A stretch of DNA of 64,000 bases. It comes from Paractinoplanes polyasparticus (lineage in GTDB: Bacteria > Actinomycetota > Actinomycetes > Mycobacteriales > Micromonosporaceae). The notes beneath the pieces were generated by a model. The model was not told the origin of the DNA. It saw nothing but the letters and a program-made list of their open reading frames with translations, and searched no databases. Of the stretch, positions 8,429 through 17,150 are shown in pieces (the first letter of the stretch is position 1; the number at the start of each line of letters is the position of its first letter). Made by a program: the position numbers and the translations under genes. Location of the stretch: contig NZ_JAHWFK010000041.1 of NCBI RefSeq assembly GCF_019710575.1, positions 170,155 through 234,154 on the forward strand, given 5' to 3'.

Positions 8429-9307
8429 GTGGACCAGGCGTACTTGCGCGCGCACCCCGAGCACCTCCCGACATTTCTCACTCACCAGCGCCTCCGCGAG
8501 ACGCCGGTGGGCGGCAGCAGCGTGTCGACCGCGAGCCGGCTGACGCTCGACGACGGAACCTCGATCTTCGCCAAGACGTGGACCTCCGGGGAGGCTCCGG
8601 CCGGCATCTTCACGGCCGAGGCGTCCGGTCTGAGGTGGCTGGGCGCGGCGGGGGCGCCGGTGCCCGAGGTCATCGTCGCGCTGCCCTCGATGATCGCGAC
8701 CGAGTGGATCGAGCCCGGTGAGCCCACCCGCGCGGCCGCCGAGCAGCTCGGCCGCGACCTGGCCGGGTTGCATCGCTCGGGCGCATCGTCGTTCGGCGCG
8801 GACTGGAACGGCTTCATCGGGCCGCTCGGCCTCGACAACACGCCGACCGGCGGTGCTTGGGGACCGTGGTTCGCCGAGCGCCGGCTCCGGCCGTACCTGA
8901 AGATCTCGGCCGATCGGGGAGCGCTCACGACGGCCGAGGTCGAGCTGGTCGAGCGTATTTTTCCGATCCTCGAGGCGTACGACGACGGCGAGCCCAGCCG
9001 CACGCACGGCGACCTCTGGCCGGGAAATGTGCTGTGGGGCGCCGACGGCCGGGCCTGGCTCGTCGACCCGGCCGCGCACGGGGGCCACCGCGAGACCGAC
9101 CTGGCCGAGCTCGCCCTGTTCGGCGGGGCGCCGTTCCTCGCCACGATCGTCGGCGCCTATCACGAGGCTTACCCGCTGGCCGACGGCTGGCCGGAGCGGG
9201 TTCCGCTGCACCAATTGCACCTTTTGCTCGTGCACACCGCGGCGTTCGGGGAAAGCTATCGCGGCTCGGTTCGCGCGGCCGCGTTATCCACACTGCGCGC
9301 ACTGTGA
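8429..9307 (+). CDS. Fructosamine kinase family protein
   Basis: 292 residues, GTG start. Kinase-like fold of the fructosamine/ketosamine-3-kinase family, which phosphorylates sugar adducts on proteins so that they fall off (deglycation). Visible elements: the ATP-contact lysine in SIFAKTW, EWIEPGEP linker, catalytic HGDLWPGNVLW at about residue 193, and the metal-binding Asp in WLVDPAAHGGHRETDLAEL. All are intact, so an active enzyme is expected. Divergent from the GNAT gene. A perfect TTATCCACA occurs inside the 3' end at 9284-9292. Confidence 0.88.
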   Translation: MDQAYLRAHPEHLPTFLTHQRLRETPVGGSSVSTASRLTLDDGTSIFAKTWTSGEAPAGIFTAEASGLRWLGAAGAPVPEVIVALPSMIATEWIEPGEPTRAAAEQLGRDLAGLHRSGASSFGADWNGFIGPLGLDNTPTGGAWGPWFAERRLRPYLKISADRGALTTAEVELVERIFPILEAYDDGEPSRTHGDLWPGNVLWGADGRAWLVDPAAHGGHRETDLAELALFGGAPFLATIVGAYHEAYPLADGWPERVPLHQLHLLLVHTAAFGESYRGSVRAAALSTLRAL

Positions 9308-9375
9308 CGGAGTCGGCCGTCCACAGGCCGGATTCGGCTGAGGTCAACATCGGTTCCAGCGGATAGATTCGACGC

Positions 9376-10404
9376 GTGAGCATGCGTAGTGGGGCCCTCA
9401 TCCCGCTCGCCGACCGATTCGGGCGAGTGGCGACCGATCTGCGCGTGTCCCTGACCGATCGCTGCAATCTGCGCTGCACCTACTGCATGCCCGAGGAGGG
9501 GCTGGCCTGGCTCCCGCGCGAACAGCAGCTGACCGACGACGAGGTGATCCGGCTGATCCGGATCGCGGTCGAGCGGCTCGGCATCCGCGAGGTGCGATTC
9601 ACCGGCGGTGAGCCCCTGCTGCGCCGCGGCCTGGTCGGCATCATCGAGGCGGCGGCCCGGCTGACGCCGCGGCCCACGCTCATGCTGACGACGAACGGCA
9701 TCGGGCTCGAGCGGCTCGCGGGGCCGCTGCGCAAGGCCGGGCTCGACCGGGTCAACGTCTCGCTCGACACGCTCGACCCGGAACGCTTCCAGGCGCTGAC
9801 CCGGCGCGACCGGATGGCCGACGTGCTGCGCGGCCTGACCGCGGCGGCCACGGCCGGCCTGACCCCCGTGAAGATCAACACCGTGCTGATGCGCGACATC
9901 AACGACGACGAGGCGCCCGCGCTGTTGCGGTTCGCCCTGGAGAACGGCTATCAGCTGCGCTTCATCGAGCAGATGCCGCTCGATGCCCAGCACCAGTGGG
10001 ACAGGCACACCATGGTCACGGCCGAAGAGATCCTGGCCGGTCTCGCGCCGTTCGGTCTCCTGCCCGATCCGGTTTCACGTGGAACAGCGCCGGCCGAGAC
10101 GTGGTTGGTCCCCGGCCATGTCGATGCCGCCGGCAATCCGGCCCGGGTCGGTGTCATCGGCAGCGTGACCAGGCCGTTCTGCGGCGATTGCGACCGCACT
10201 CGGCTGACCGCCGACGGTCAGGTGCGCAATTGCCTGTTCGCCACCGACGAGAGCGACCTGCGCAAGCTGCTCCGCGACGACGCGAACGACGACGAGGTGG
10301 CCGAGGCCTGGCGGGTCGCCATGAGCGGCAAGCGGGCCGGCCACGGTATTGACGATCCGACGTTCCTCCAGCCGGCCCGTCCCATGTCCGCCATCGGAGG
10401 CTGA
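9376..10404 (+). CDS. moaA: GTP 3',8-cyclase MoaA (molybdopterin biosynthesis)
   Basis: 342 residues from GTG at 9376 (an ATG two codons later is also possible). Radical SAM enzyme that, with MoaC, converts GTP to cyclic pyranopterin monophosphate. The SAM cluster cysteines are Cys30, Cys34 and Cys37 in CNLRCTYC. The C-terminal second [4Fe-4S] ligands are in PFCGDCDRTRLTADGQVRNC. The C-terminus ends in the characteristic Gly-Gly. Followed after 2 bp by moaD. A parS-like sequence is embedded in the coding region at 10072-10085. Confidence 0.96.
   Translation: MSMRSGALIPLADRFGRVATDLRVSLTDRCNLRCTYCMPEEGLAWLPREQQLTDDEVIRLIRIAVERLGIREVRFTGGEPLLRRGLVGIIEAAARLTPRPTLMLTTNGIGLERLAGPLRKAGLDRVNVSLDTLDPERFQALTRRDRMADVLRGLTAAATAGLTPVKINTVLMRDINDDEAPALLRFALENGYQLRFIEQMPLDAQHQWDRHTMVTAEEILAGLAPFGLLPDPVSRGTAPAETWLVPGHVDAAGNPARVGVIGSVTRPFCGDCDRTRLTADGQVRNCLFATDESDLRKLLRDDANDDEVAEAWRVAMSGKRAGHGIDDPTFLQPARPMSAIGG
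10072..10085. other. parS: parS-like centromere site inside moaA
   Basis: GTTTCACGTGGAAC matches the bacterial ParB-binding site GTTTCACGTGAAAC at 13 of 14 positions; the same one-base variant is, from memory, found among streptomycete parS sites. It falls in the moaA reading frame (codons for VSRGT), where it is not required by protein conservation. parS sites cluster around replication origins, in keeping with the origin-proximal genes on the right of the window. Confidence 0.75.
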
Positions 10405-10406
10405 GT

Positions 10407-10655
10407 TTGCCGACCCTGACTGTCCGCTACTTCGCCGGCGCGCGAGCGGCCGCCAACGGCATCCGCAGCGAACCGGCGGAGGCGGCCACCCTCAACGACC
10501 TGAAGCAGCGGCTGACCGATCGGCACGGCGAACGCCTGGGTGTGGTGCTCAAGGCGGCCAGCTTCCTGGTCGACGGTCTGACCTGTCACGACCAGGCCGC
10601 TCCCCTGCCGGCCGACGCCACGGTCGACATCCTCCCGCCCTTCGCCGGGGGCTGA
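10407..10655 (+). CDS. moaD: Molybdopterin synthase small subunit MoaD
   Basis: 82 residues, ubiquitin-like beta-grasp sulfur carrier. It begins VRYFAGARAA after a TTG start two bases behind the moaA stop, and ends DILPPFAGG with the C-terminal Gly-Gly that is thiocarboxylated and inserted into MoaE, where molybdopterin is made. The TTG start is imposed by the tight junction and lack of another initiator. The partner MoaE is encoded about 10 kb away at 21128-21544. Confidence 0.92.
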   Translation: MPTLTVRYFAGARAAANGIRSEPAEAATLNDLKQRLTDRHGERLGVVLKAASFLVDGLTCHDQAAPLPADATVDILPPFAGG

Positions 10656-10754
10656 CCGGGCCCGACCGTCTCCCGGCGGCAGCCGATCGCCCGGGGCGGC
10701 GGAGGCTCGTTCGGGTCGCGAGAATCGGAGTTCGCGAGCGATCCGGGGGTCGGA

Positions 10755-11774
10755 GTGGCATCAGAACGGGAGACCGCAGTGCGGCAGTCCTGGGCGGTTG
10801 CGGAGTCGTTCGGGCTGGGAACGCCGACTCAGGAGCTCGCGCCGGTCAGTTTTCGCAGCTCCCAGACGTGGCGATTGGTCACTCGGGACGGTTCCGCGCT
10901 GATCAAGCACGTCGCGGCCGAGGACTGGCTCGACGACTTCGCCCGGGCGATGGAGTTCGAACGGCTGGCGCTGGCCGCCGGCATCTCGATGGCCCGGCCG
11001 ATCCCGCCGCTCACCGAGCCGATGAACCACGACGACGGCCCGGCCCGGAAGCGGCTCGGCTTCGCCGCGGCGATCGACGGAATCGGATGGGTGCGCGCCT
11101 ATGACTGGGTGGACGGGGAGCCGCTCGCTGACGGGGACGACGTCGCCGGATGGCTGGGTGAGACATTGGCCCGGCTCCATCAGTTGGCGCCGACCGCGGA
11201 CGCGGCGAGGGCGCCCGATTGGTACCGGTTGGACCAGCCCGAGACATGGCACGGCTGGCTTGACGACGGGCAACGGGACGGGCGCACCTGGGCCGCTCTC
11301 CTACGGCTGCACATGGCGGACGTCCTGGAGGCGGCCGGCTGGGTGGCGCGGAGCTTCGCGGCGGCCGGCGACTACGTCATGACACACCGGGATGTCGAGC
11401 CGTGGAACGTCATGATGACCGGTGGCGGCCCGGTGCTGATCGACTGGGACGTGGCCGGGGCGGACAGCGCGAGCCTCGAAGCGGCCCACGCGACGTTGGA
11501 GTTTTCGCGGCGAGGCCGACCCACTCCTGATCCGGCTGCGGTCCGGCGAACCTTCGAGGCGTACGTCGGCGCCGGTGGAACCCCGTTCGGCGGTTCCGAC
11601 GTGCTGGCCCGGCGGGCCGGGCTGCGCCTCGGGCGGCTGGCCGAGCGATTGCGGATGTCACTGGGCGACCAGGATCTCGGGCCCCGCGAACTAGCGGCTG
11701 TCGAGCGCCGAGCCGCCGAGCAGATCGCCGAGATGCCGTCCTTCCTCGCTGCCCTTCGGAACTACCGCCTCTGA
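10755..11774 (+). CDS. Aminoglycoside phosphotransferase-like kinase
   Basis: 339 residues from a GTG start. The protein has the APH/choline-kinase fold: SALIKHVA carries the ATP-site lysine, the catalytic loop is YVMTHRDVEPWNVMM (HxDxxxxN) at about residue 205, and VLIDWDVAG supplies the metal-binding aspartate. All catalytic positions are intact. The substrate may be an antibiotic, a sugar or a small metabolite; nothing in the neighbourhood decides. Not part of the moaA-moaD pair, since about 100 bp with no gene separates them. Confidence 0.75.
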   Translation: MASERETAVRQSWAVAESFGLGTPTQELAPVSFRSSQTWRLVTRDGSALIKHVAAEDWLDDFARAMEFERLALAAGISMARPIPPLTEPMNHDDGPARKRLGFAAAIDGIGWVRAYDWVDGEPLADGDDVAGWLGETLARLHQLAPTADAARAPDWYRLDQPETWHGWLDDGQRDGRTWAALLRLHMADVLEAAGWVARSFAAAGDYVMTHRDVEPWNVMMTGGGPVLIDWDVAGADSASLEAAHATLEFSRRGRPTPDPAAVRRTFEAYVGAGGTPFGGSDVLARRAGLRLGRLAERLRMSLGDQDLGPRELAAVERRAAEQIAEMPSFLAALRNYRL

Positions 11775-11852
11775 CCGGATCGACGGTTCGTCAGTCCGCT
11801 CTCAGGAAGGACCAGGACACTTACCGAGGACAAGTGGCTGGGGGAGGACATC

Positions 11853-13133
11853 TTGGTGGTATTCGTCGGGCTGATCGTTGTGGTCATCGGCCTGATTCAC
11901 TTCTACCTGTGGAAGCGGCTCGTCAAGGATCCGCTGCCCGGTAAGCGCGCCCGCCGGATCGGGGCAGTGGTCTTCGTCGGACTGGCCGTGCTGGCGCCCG
12001 CGACGTTGATCGGCGTGCGATCGGGGGCCCTTCCGTGGCTTGCCTGGCCCGGCTACCTGTGGATCGCGGTCATGTTCTACCTGCTGGTCACGCTGGCCGT
12101 GCTGGAGATACCCCGGCTCGCGTTGAGCCTGGCGTGGCGCTCGCGACGGCGTCCGGAAATGGAAACCGCGACCGTCAGCACGGCACCCACCGCAGGCGAG
12201 GGCGAGTCGGTGCTGACGGCCGAGAAACCACCGACCGTTGGTGGCGGCGACAAGCAGCTGACCGACGAGAAGGCCAGCCGGAGCGAGACCCCGGGCAACG
12301 CCGACAAGCCGGGCATCGACCGGCGGCTGGTACTGGCCCGCGGCGCAGCGATCTTCGCGGGCCTCACCGCGGTCGGCGTCACCGGCTACGGCGTGCGGAC
12401 GGCGCTGGGCGGTCCTCGGATCGACCGCATCCAGGTGCCGCTGGCCAAGCTTCCCCGGGCCATGGACGGCACCCGGCTGGCCGTCGTCTCCGACATCCAC
12501 CTCGGGCCGTTGACCGGCATGAATCACGCCCGCCGGATCGTCGACGTGATCAATTCGGTGCAGGCGGACATCGTGTGCGTCGTCGGTGACCTTGTAGACG
12601 GCAGCGTGGCGGAACTGGGGCGGTTCGCGGCGCCGCTGGCCGATATCCAGTCGCGGCAGGGGGCGTACTTCGTGACCGGGAACCATGAGTACTACTCCGG
12701 CTTCCAGGAGTGGGTCGACGAGGTCGCGCGCCTCGACGTGCGCCCGCTGCGCAACGAGCGCCTCGAAATCGGCGGCCTCGACCTGGCCGGCGTCAACGAT
12801 CTGGGCGGCGCCGAGTCGGGCGACCCGCCCAATTTCGTCCAGGCGCTCGGCGACCGCGACCAGTCCCGGCCGGTCGTGCTCATGGCCCACCAGCCGATCG
12901 CCGCCCGCGACGCGGCCCCGTTCGGGGTTGATCTTCAAGTTTCCGGCCATACGCACGGCGGCCAGATGGCACCCTTCAACCTGCTGGTCAAGCTCGAGCA
13001 ACCGGTCGTCTCCGGGCTCGGGAAGGTCGACGGTGTGCCGGTCTATGTCACGAATGGCGCCGGTTTCTGGGGACCGCCGGTCCGGGTCGGCGCGCCGCCG
13101 CAGGTGAGTGTGATCGAGCTGCGCTCCCCCTGA
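11853..13133 (+). CDS. Membrane-anchored metallophosphoesterase (YaeI-like)
   Basis: 426 residues. The TTG start is supported by GGGGGAGGA five bases upstream. Three hydrophobic segments lie in the first 100 residues, then a charged low-complexity stretch, another hydrophobic segment (AAIFAGLTAVGVTGYGV), then the calcineurin-like phosphoesterase domain. The two-metal motifs are complete: VSDIHLGPL, GDLVDG, GNHEYY, and HTHGGQ near the C-terminus. Proteins of this group act as phospholipid or nucleotide-lipid phosphohydrolases at the membrane; the substrate here is unknown. Confidence 0.87.
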   Translation: MVVFVGLIVVVIGLIHFYLWKRLVKDPLPGKRARRIGAVVFVGLAVLAPATLIGVRSGALPWLAWPGYLWIAVMFYLLVTLAVLEIPRLALSLAWRSRRRPEMETATVSTAPTAGEGESVLTAEKPPTVGGGDKQLTDEKASRSETPGNADKPGIDRRLVLARGAAIFAGLTAVGVTGYGVRTALGGPRIDRIQVPLAKLPRAMDGTRLAVVSDIHLGPLTGMNHARRIVDVINSVQADIVCVVGDLVDGSVAELGRFAAPLADIQSRQGAYFVTGNHEYYSGFQEWVDEVARLDVRPLRNERLEIGGLDLAGVNDLGGAESGDPPNFVQALGDRDQSRPVVLMAHQPIAARDAAPFGVDLQVSGHTHGGQMAPFNLLVKLEQPVVSGLGKVDGVPVYVTNGAGFWGPPVRVGAPPQVSVIELRSP

Positions 13134-13199
13134 GAGGCATCAAGATCCGTAAGTCCGTCAAGCGTGGCGATTCGTGCGAGCGGTGGAGGGCGTGACAGG

Positions 13200-16100
13200 A
13201 TGCAGCGCGTGCCCTCGGACCACGCAGGTTCTGCCGCGGACACGTACGTCGCGGACCTCCACATTCATTCGCGCTTCTCGCGTGCTTGCAGCCGTGATCT
13301 GACCCTGCCCAACCTGGCCTGGTGGGCCCGCCGCAAGGGCATCGCCCTGCTGGGCACCGGCGACTTCACCCACCCCGCCTGGTTCGACCACCTGCGCGAG
13401 AATCTGATCGATCGGGGCACCGGACTGTTCGGCTACGCCGAGGAGGCCGAGGTCACCAAGCGCCTGCCGGGCTCGCTGCAGACGAGCCCGGCGGCGGCGT
13501 TCATGCTCAGCGTCGAGATCTCGACGATTTACAAGCGTGACGACCGCACCCGCAAGGTGCACCACCTGATCTACATGCCCGACTTCGGAGCGGCGGCCCG
13601 GTTCAACACCGCCCTGGGCCGGATCGGCAACCTGACCGCTGACGGGCGCCCGATCCTCGGTCTCGACTCCCGCGACCTGCTCGAGATCACCCTGGAGTCG
13701 GGCGGTTACCTCGTCCCGGCCCACATCTGGACGCCGTGGTTCTCGGCGCTGGGCTCGAAGTCGGGCTTCGACGCGATCGCCGACTGCTACGCCGACCTGG
13801 CCGAGCACGTCACCGCGGTCGAGACCGGTCTCTCCTCCGACCCTCAGATGAACTGGCGGGTCTCCAGCCTCGACCGCTACCGCCTGGTGTCGAACTCGGA
13901 CGCCCACTCGCCGGCCGCGCTGGCCCGGGAGGCGACGCTCTTCACCGGCACGCCCGACTACGCCGCCGTTCGCGACGGGTCCGGCCTGGCCGGCACGCTC
14001 GAGTTCTTCCCCGAGGAGGGCAAGTATCACGCTGACGGGCACCGGGCCTGCGGCGTGAACTGGGAGCCGCAGCGCACCCGCGAGCACGGCGGCCGCTGCC
14101 CCGAGTGCGGCAAGCCGCTCACCGTGGGCGTGCTGAGCCGGGTCGAGGATCTGGCCGACCGGCCCGAGGACTTCCACCGCGACGACCACGTCGAGCATCT
14201 GATCCAGCTGCACGAGATCCTCGGCGAGATCAACGGCGTCGGCCCCAGATCGAAGACGGTCGAGGCCCAGCTCAACCATCTGGTGGCGACGCTCGGCTCG
14301 GAACTCGACATTCTGCGCAAGGTGCCGGTCGACGCGATCGGTCAGGCCGGCGGCGACGAGCTGCGCGAGGGCATCACCCGCCTGCGGCGCGGCGATGTGC
14401 GACGGGTGCCGGGCTACGACGGCGAGTACGGCGTGATCACCCTCTTCGACCAGGGCGAGCTGCGGAATCGGGCCAGCGCGCCGCAGGTCGAGACGCTCTT
14501 CGACGTGCCCCAGCAGCGGAAGCCGGAGCCGGTCGCCAAGCCGAAGCCGGTCAAGTCCGTCAAGGCGCCTAAATCTTCCGAAAAAGCGCCGCCGATCACC
14601 CCGCCGGCCAGCCCCCACGAGCCGTTCGAGCCGATGCTGGCCGGCATGGAAGAAGTCGGCACCGGCCTGCTCGACCGCCTGGACGCGATGCAGCGGGTGG
14701 CGGCGTCCGCCCCCGGCGGGCCGTTGCTGATCGTGGCCGGTCCCGGCACCGGCAAGACCCGTACGCTGACCCACCGCATCGCCTATCTCTGTGCCGAGCT
14801 GGGCGTCTTCCCGGAACGCTGCCTGGCCATCACGTTCACCCGCCGAGCCGCCGGCGAGTTGCGCGAGCGGCTGGACGCGCTGCTCGGCGACGTGGGCGAG
14901 GACATCACGGTCGGCACGTTCCACTCGGTCGGCCTGACGATCCTGAAGGAGAACGCGCGGGCCGCCGGTCTCGGCGCGCACTGGCGGATCGCCGACGAGG
15001 CCGAACGGGCGGAGGCCCGGGAGCAGGCGGGCGACGACGACCACGCGTACGCGAAGCTGCTGCGCCAGCAGGATCTGGTCGATCTCGACGAGCTGATCAC
15101 CATGCCGGTCGCCCTGCTGCGCGACGAGCCGGCCCTGGTCGAGAAGTACCGCCGCCGCTGGCAGTGGATCTTCGTGGACGAGTACCAGGACGTCGACGAG
15201 ACCCAGTACGAGCTGTTGCGCCTGCTCAGTCCGGCCGACGGTAACCTCTGCGCGATCGGCGACCCCGACCAGGCGATCTATTCGTTCCGCGGCGCCGACG
15301 TGAAGTACTTCCTGCGCTTCAACGAGGACTTCGTGGACGCGCGGCTGGTGCGACTGACCCGCAACTACCGTTCGTCGGCGCCGATCCTGGCCGCGGCGGT
15401 CCAGGCGATCGCCCCGTCGACGCTGGTCAACGGCCGCCGGCTCGACCCGGCGCGGCTCGACCCGGAGGCGCCGCTGGTCGGCCGCTACCCGGCGGCCAGC
15501 GTCGCCGACGAGGCCGACTTCGTCGTACGCACCATCGACGACCTGGTCGGCGGCCTCTCCCACCGATCGCTCGACTCGGGCCGGGTCGACTCCCGCTCGG
15601 TCGCGGCCGGCAACCTGTCCTTCTCGGACGTCGCCGTGCTCTACCGCACCGACTCGCAGTCCGGCCCGATCGTCGAGGCACTGTCCCGGGCCGGCGTGCC
15701 GGTGCAGAAGCGCTCGCACAACCGGCTGCGCGACCGGCCCGGGGTCCAGCAGATCGCCCGCGAGTTGCAGCACGCCGACGCGCCTGCCGGTTCTCTCTCG
15801 GCCCGGCTCAAGCTGGTCGCCCAGGTGCTGGCCCAGCGTTTCGCCGCGCCCACCCTGGACGGCGGCGAGCAGCTTGCCCCCGAGGACATCTGGACCGCGG
15901 CCGACCTGCTGCGCCCGCTGGCCCAGCGGGTCGGCGACGACCTGCCCCGCTTCCTGCAGGAGATCGCCACCGGCGCCGAGGTCGACGCGCTCGACCCGCG
16001 GGCCGAGGCGGTCAACCTGCTCACCCTGCACGCGGCCAAGGGTCTCGAGTTCCCGATCGTGTTCCTGGTCGGTTGCGAGGACGGCCTGCTGCCGCTGCGC

Positions 16101-16340
16101 TGGCCGGGCAGTCCCGCCTCGGACGACGACATCGCCGAGGAGCGCCGGCTGTTCTTCGTGGGCCTGACCCGGGCCCAGGACAGGCTGTACGTCACCCACG
16201 CGGCCCGCCGGTTCCGGCACGGCAGCGAGCGGGAACAGAGCCCGAGCCCGTTCCTCGACGTGATCGATTCCGGATTGTTCGAGCGGCTCGGTGACACGGT
16301 GCCCTCCCGGCCGAAGGATCGCCAGCTCAGGCTGTTGTGA
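13200..16340 (+). CDS. EndoQ-like PHP nuclease fused to UvrD/PcrA helicase
   Basis: 1,046 residues from ATG at 13200 (GGAGGG nine bases upstream; an upstream GTG at 13164 is less well placed). Residues about 1-400 are a PHP-type nuclease like archaeal endonuclease Q: DLHIHSRFSR, GTGDFTHPAWFDHL, and a zinc-finger segment with Cys283 and CPEC at about 300 followed by GVLSRVEDLADR. EndoQ nicks DNA 5' of deaminated bases. After a proline/lysine-rich linker, residues about 490-1030 are a complete superfamily-1A helicase: GPGTGKT (about 515), VDEYQDVDETQ (about 660), IGDPDQAIYSFRG, LTRNYRS, HAAKGLEFP, VGLTRAQDRLY. Both modules look active. Probably a DNA-repair enzyme that nicks and then unwinds. 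It overlaps the convergent peptidase gene by 14 bp. Confidence 0.85.
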   Translation: MQRVPSDHAGSAADTYVADLHIHSRFSRACSRDLTLPNLAWWARRKGIALLGTGDFTHPAWFDHLRENLIDRGTGLFGYAEEAEVTKRLPGSLQTSPAAAFMLSVEISTIYKRDDRTRKVHHLIYMPDFGAAARFNTALGRIGNLTADGRPILGLDSRDLLEITLESGGYLVPAHIWTPWFSALGSKSGFDAIADCYADLAEHVTAVETGLSSDPQMNWRVSSLDRYRLVSNSDAHSPAALAREATLFTGTPDYAAVRDGSGLAGTLEFFPEEGKYHADGHRACGVNWEPQRTREHGGRCPECGKPLTVGVLSRVEDLADRPEDFHRDDHVEHLIQLHEILGEINGVGPRSKTVEAQLNHLVATLGSELDILRKVPVDAIGQAGGDELREGITRLRRGDVRRVPGYDGEYGVITLFDQGELRNRASAPQVETLFDVPQQRKPEPVAKPKPVKSVKAPKSSEKAPPITPPASPHEPFEPMLAGMEEVGTGLLDRLDAMQRVAASAPGGPLLIVAGPGTGKTRTLTHRIAYLCAELGVFPERCLAITFTRRAAGELRERLDALLGDVGEDITVGTFHSVGLTILKENARAAGLGAHWRIADEAERAEAREQAGDDDHAYAKLLRQQDLVDLDELITMPVALLRDEPALVEKYRRRWQWIFVDEYQDVDETQYELLRLLSPADGNLCAIGDPDQAIYSFRGADVKYFLRFNEDFVDARLVRLTRNYRSSAPILAAAVQAIAPSTLVNGRRLDPARLDPEAPLVGRYPAASVADEADFVVRTIDDLVGGLSHRSLDSGRVDSRSVAAGNLSFSDVAVLYRTDSQSGPIVEALSRAGVPVQKRSHNRLRDRPGVQQIARELQHADAPAGSLSARLKLVAQVLAQRFAAPTLDGGEQLAPEDIWTAADLLRPLAQRVGDDLPRFLQEIATGAEVDALDPRAEAVNLLTLHAAKGLEFPIVFLVGCEDGLLPLRWPGSPASDDDIAEERRLFFVGLTRAQDRLYVTHAARRFRHGSEREQSPSPFLDVIDSGLFERLGDTVPSRPKDRQLRLL

Positions 16341-17016
16341 CGGCGATCAGGGCCCCGGCCAGCAGCGCCGGTCCGAAGGGGATCGGCCGGTTGCGGCCGG
16401 CGAGCAGCATCGCCAGGGCGACCGGCCCGTTGATCAGGTGCGGCACGACCAGGCCGACGACGACGGATGGCCAGCCGGTGAACCCGAGGATCGTCGCGAG
16501 CACCGCCGCCAGCTTCACGTCACCCAGGCCGAGGCCGTGCCCGGGCAGAAGAGCGATCACCAGGTACGCGGTGAGGATCAACCCGCCGGCCACGAGCGCA
16601 GAACCGAGACGCTCCGGCCGCAACAGGGCAAGCGGCGGTACGGCAATGACCGCCAGAGCCCCGACCAGCTTGTCCGGAAGGCGCAGGCAGCGCAGGTCGA
16701 TCAGGGCCAGCAACAGCCCCGGCACGATCGCCGGCAGGTGCACCAGCAGCAGCCAGGACGGCCCGAGTGTGGCGGCCAGCAGCGTGCTCGCGGCCGCGCC
16801 GGCCAGCACCGTCATCGCGTACGGCTGGGAACACCGACAAAACGCACCCACCCGGACCCACCCGGCCGGCCCGGTCGCGAAGCGCCGGCCGCAGCGGGCA
16901 CACGCAGGCCGAGGCGGCTCTCCGAAGGAGACGGCGAGCCGATGCGCGACGCGGGGGAGGAACGCGGCCGCGGAACCACCGAAGACGGCCGCGAGAACTA
17001 CCAGGGGTACGGACAC
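16327..17016 (-). CDS. Prepilin-peptidase-type A24 membrane aspartic protease
   Basis: 229 residues, GTG start. About seven transmembrane segments. The two aspartates of the A24 family are present: ALIDLRCLRLPD and GLGLGDVKLAAVLA (GxGD). An N-terminal cytoplasmic zinc-type element CARCGRRF ... FCRCSQP is also visible, but the methyltransferase domain of full-length PilD is absent, giving a short peptidase-only form. No pilin or type II/IV secretion genes are in the window, so the substrates (tad-type pilins?) must lie elsewhere. Confidence 0.82.
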   Translation of the reverse strand: MSVPLVVLAAVFGGSAAAFLPRVAHRLAVSFGEPPRPACARCGRRFATGPAGWVRVGAFCRCSQPYAMTVLAGAAASTLLAATLGPSWLLLVHLPAIVPGLLLALIDLRCLRLPDKLVGALAVIAVPPLALLRPERLGSALVAGGLILTAYLVIALLPGHGLGLGDVKLAAVLATILGFTGWPSVVVGLVVPHLINGPVALAMLLAGRNRPIPFGPALLAGALIAVTTA

Positions 17017-17150
17017 GGATCGGCACCGTAGTAGCCGGACGACCGGTGTGCTGGTCGTGTTGCCGACACCGGCGGCGATTCCGTCCGGGTTTGTGTCGGC
17101 CCCGCACGCTACGGTGGCACCAGCGTTATCCGCTTCCGGAGGAAATCCTC

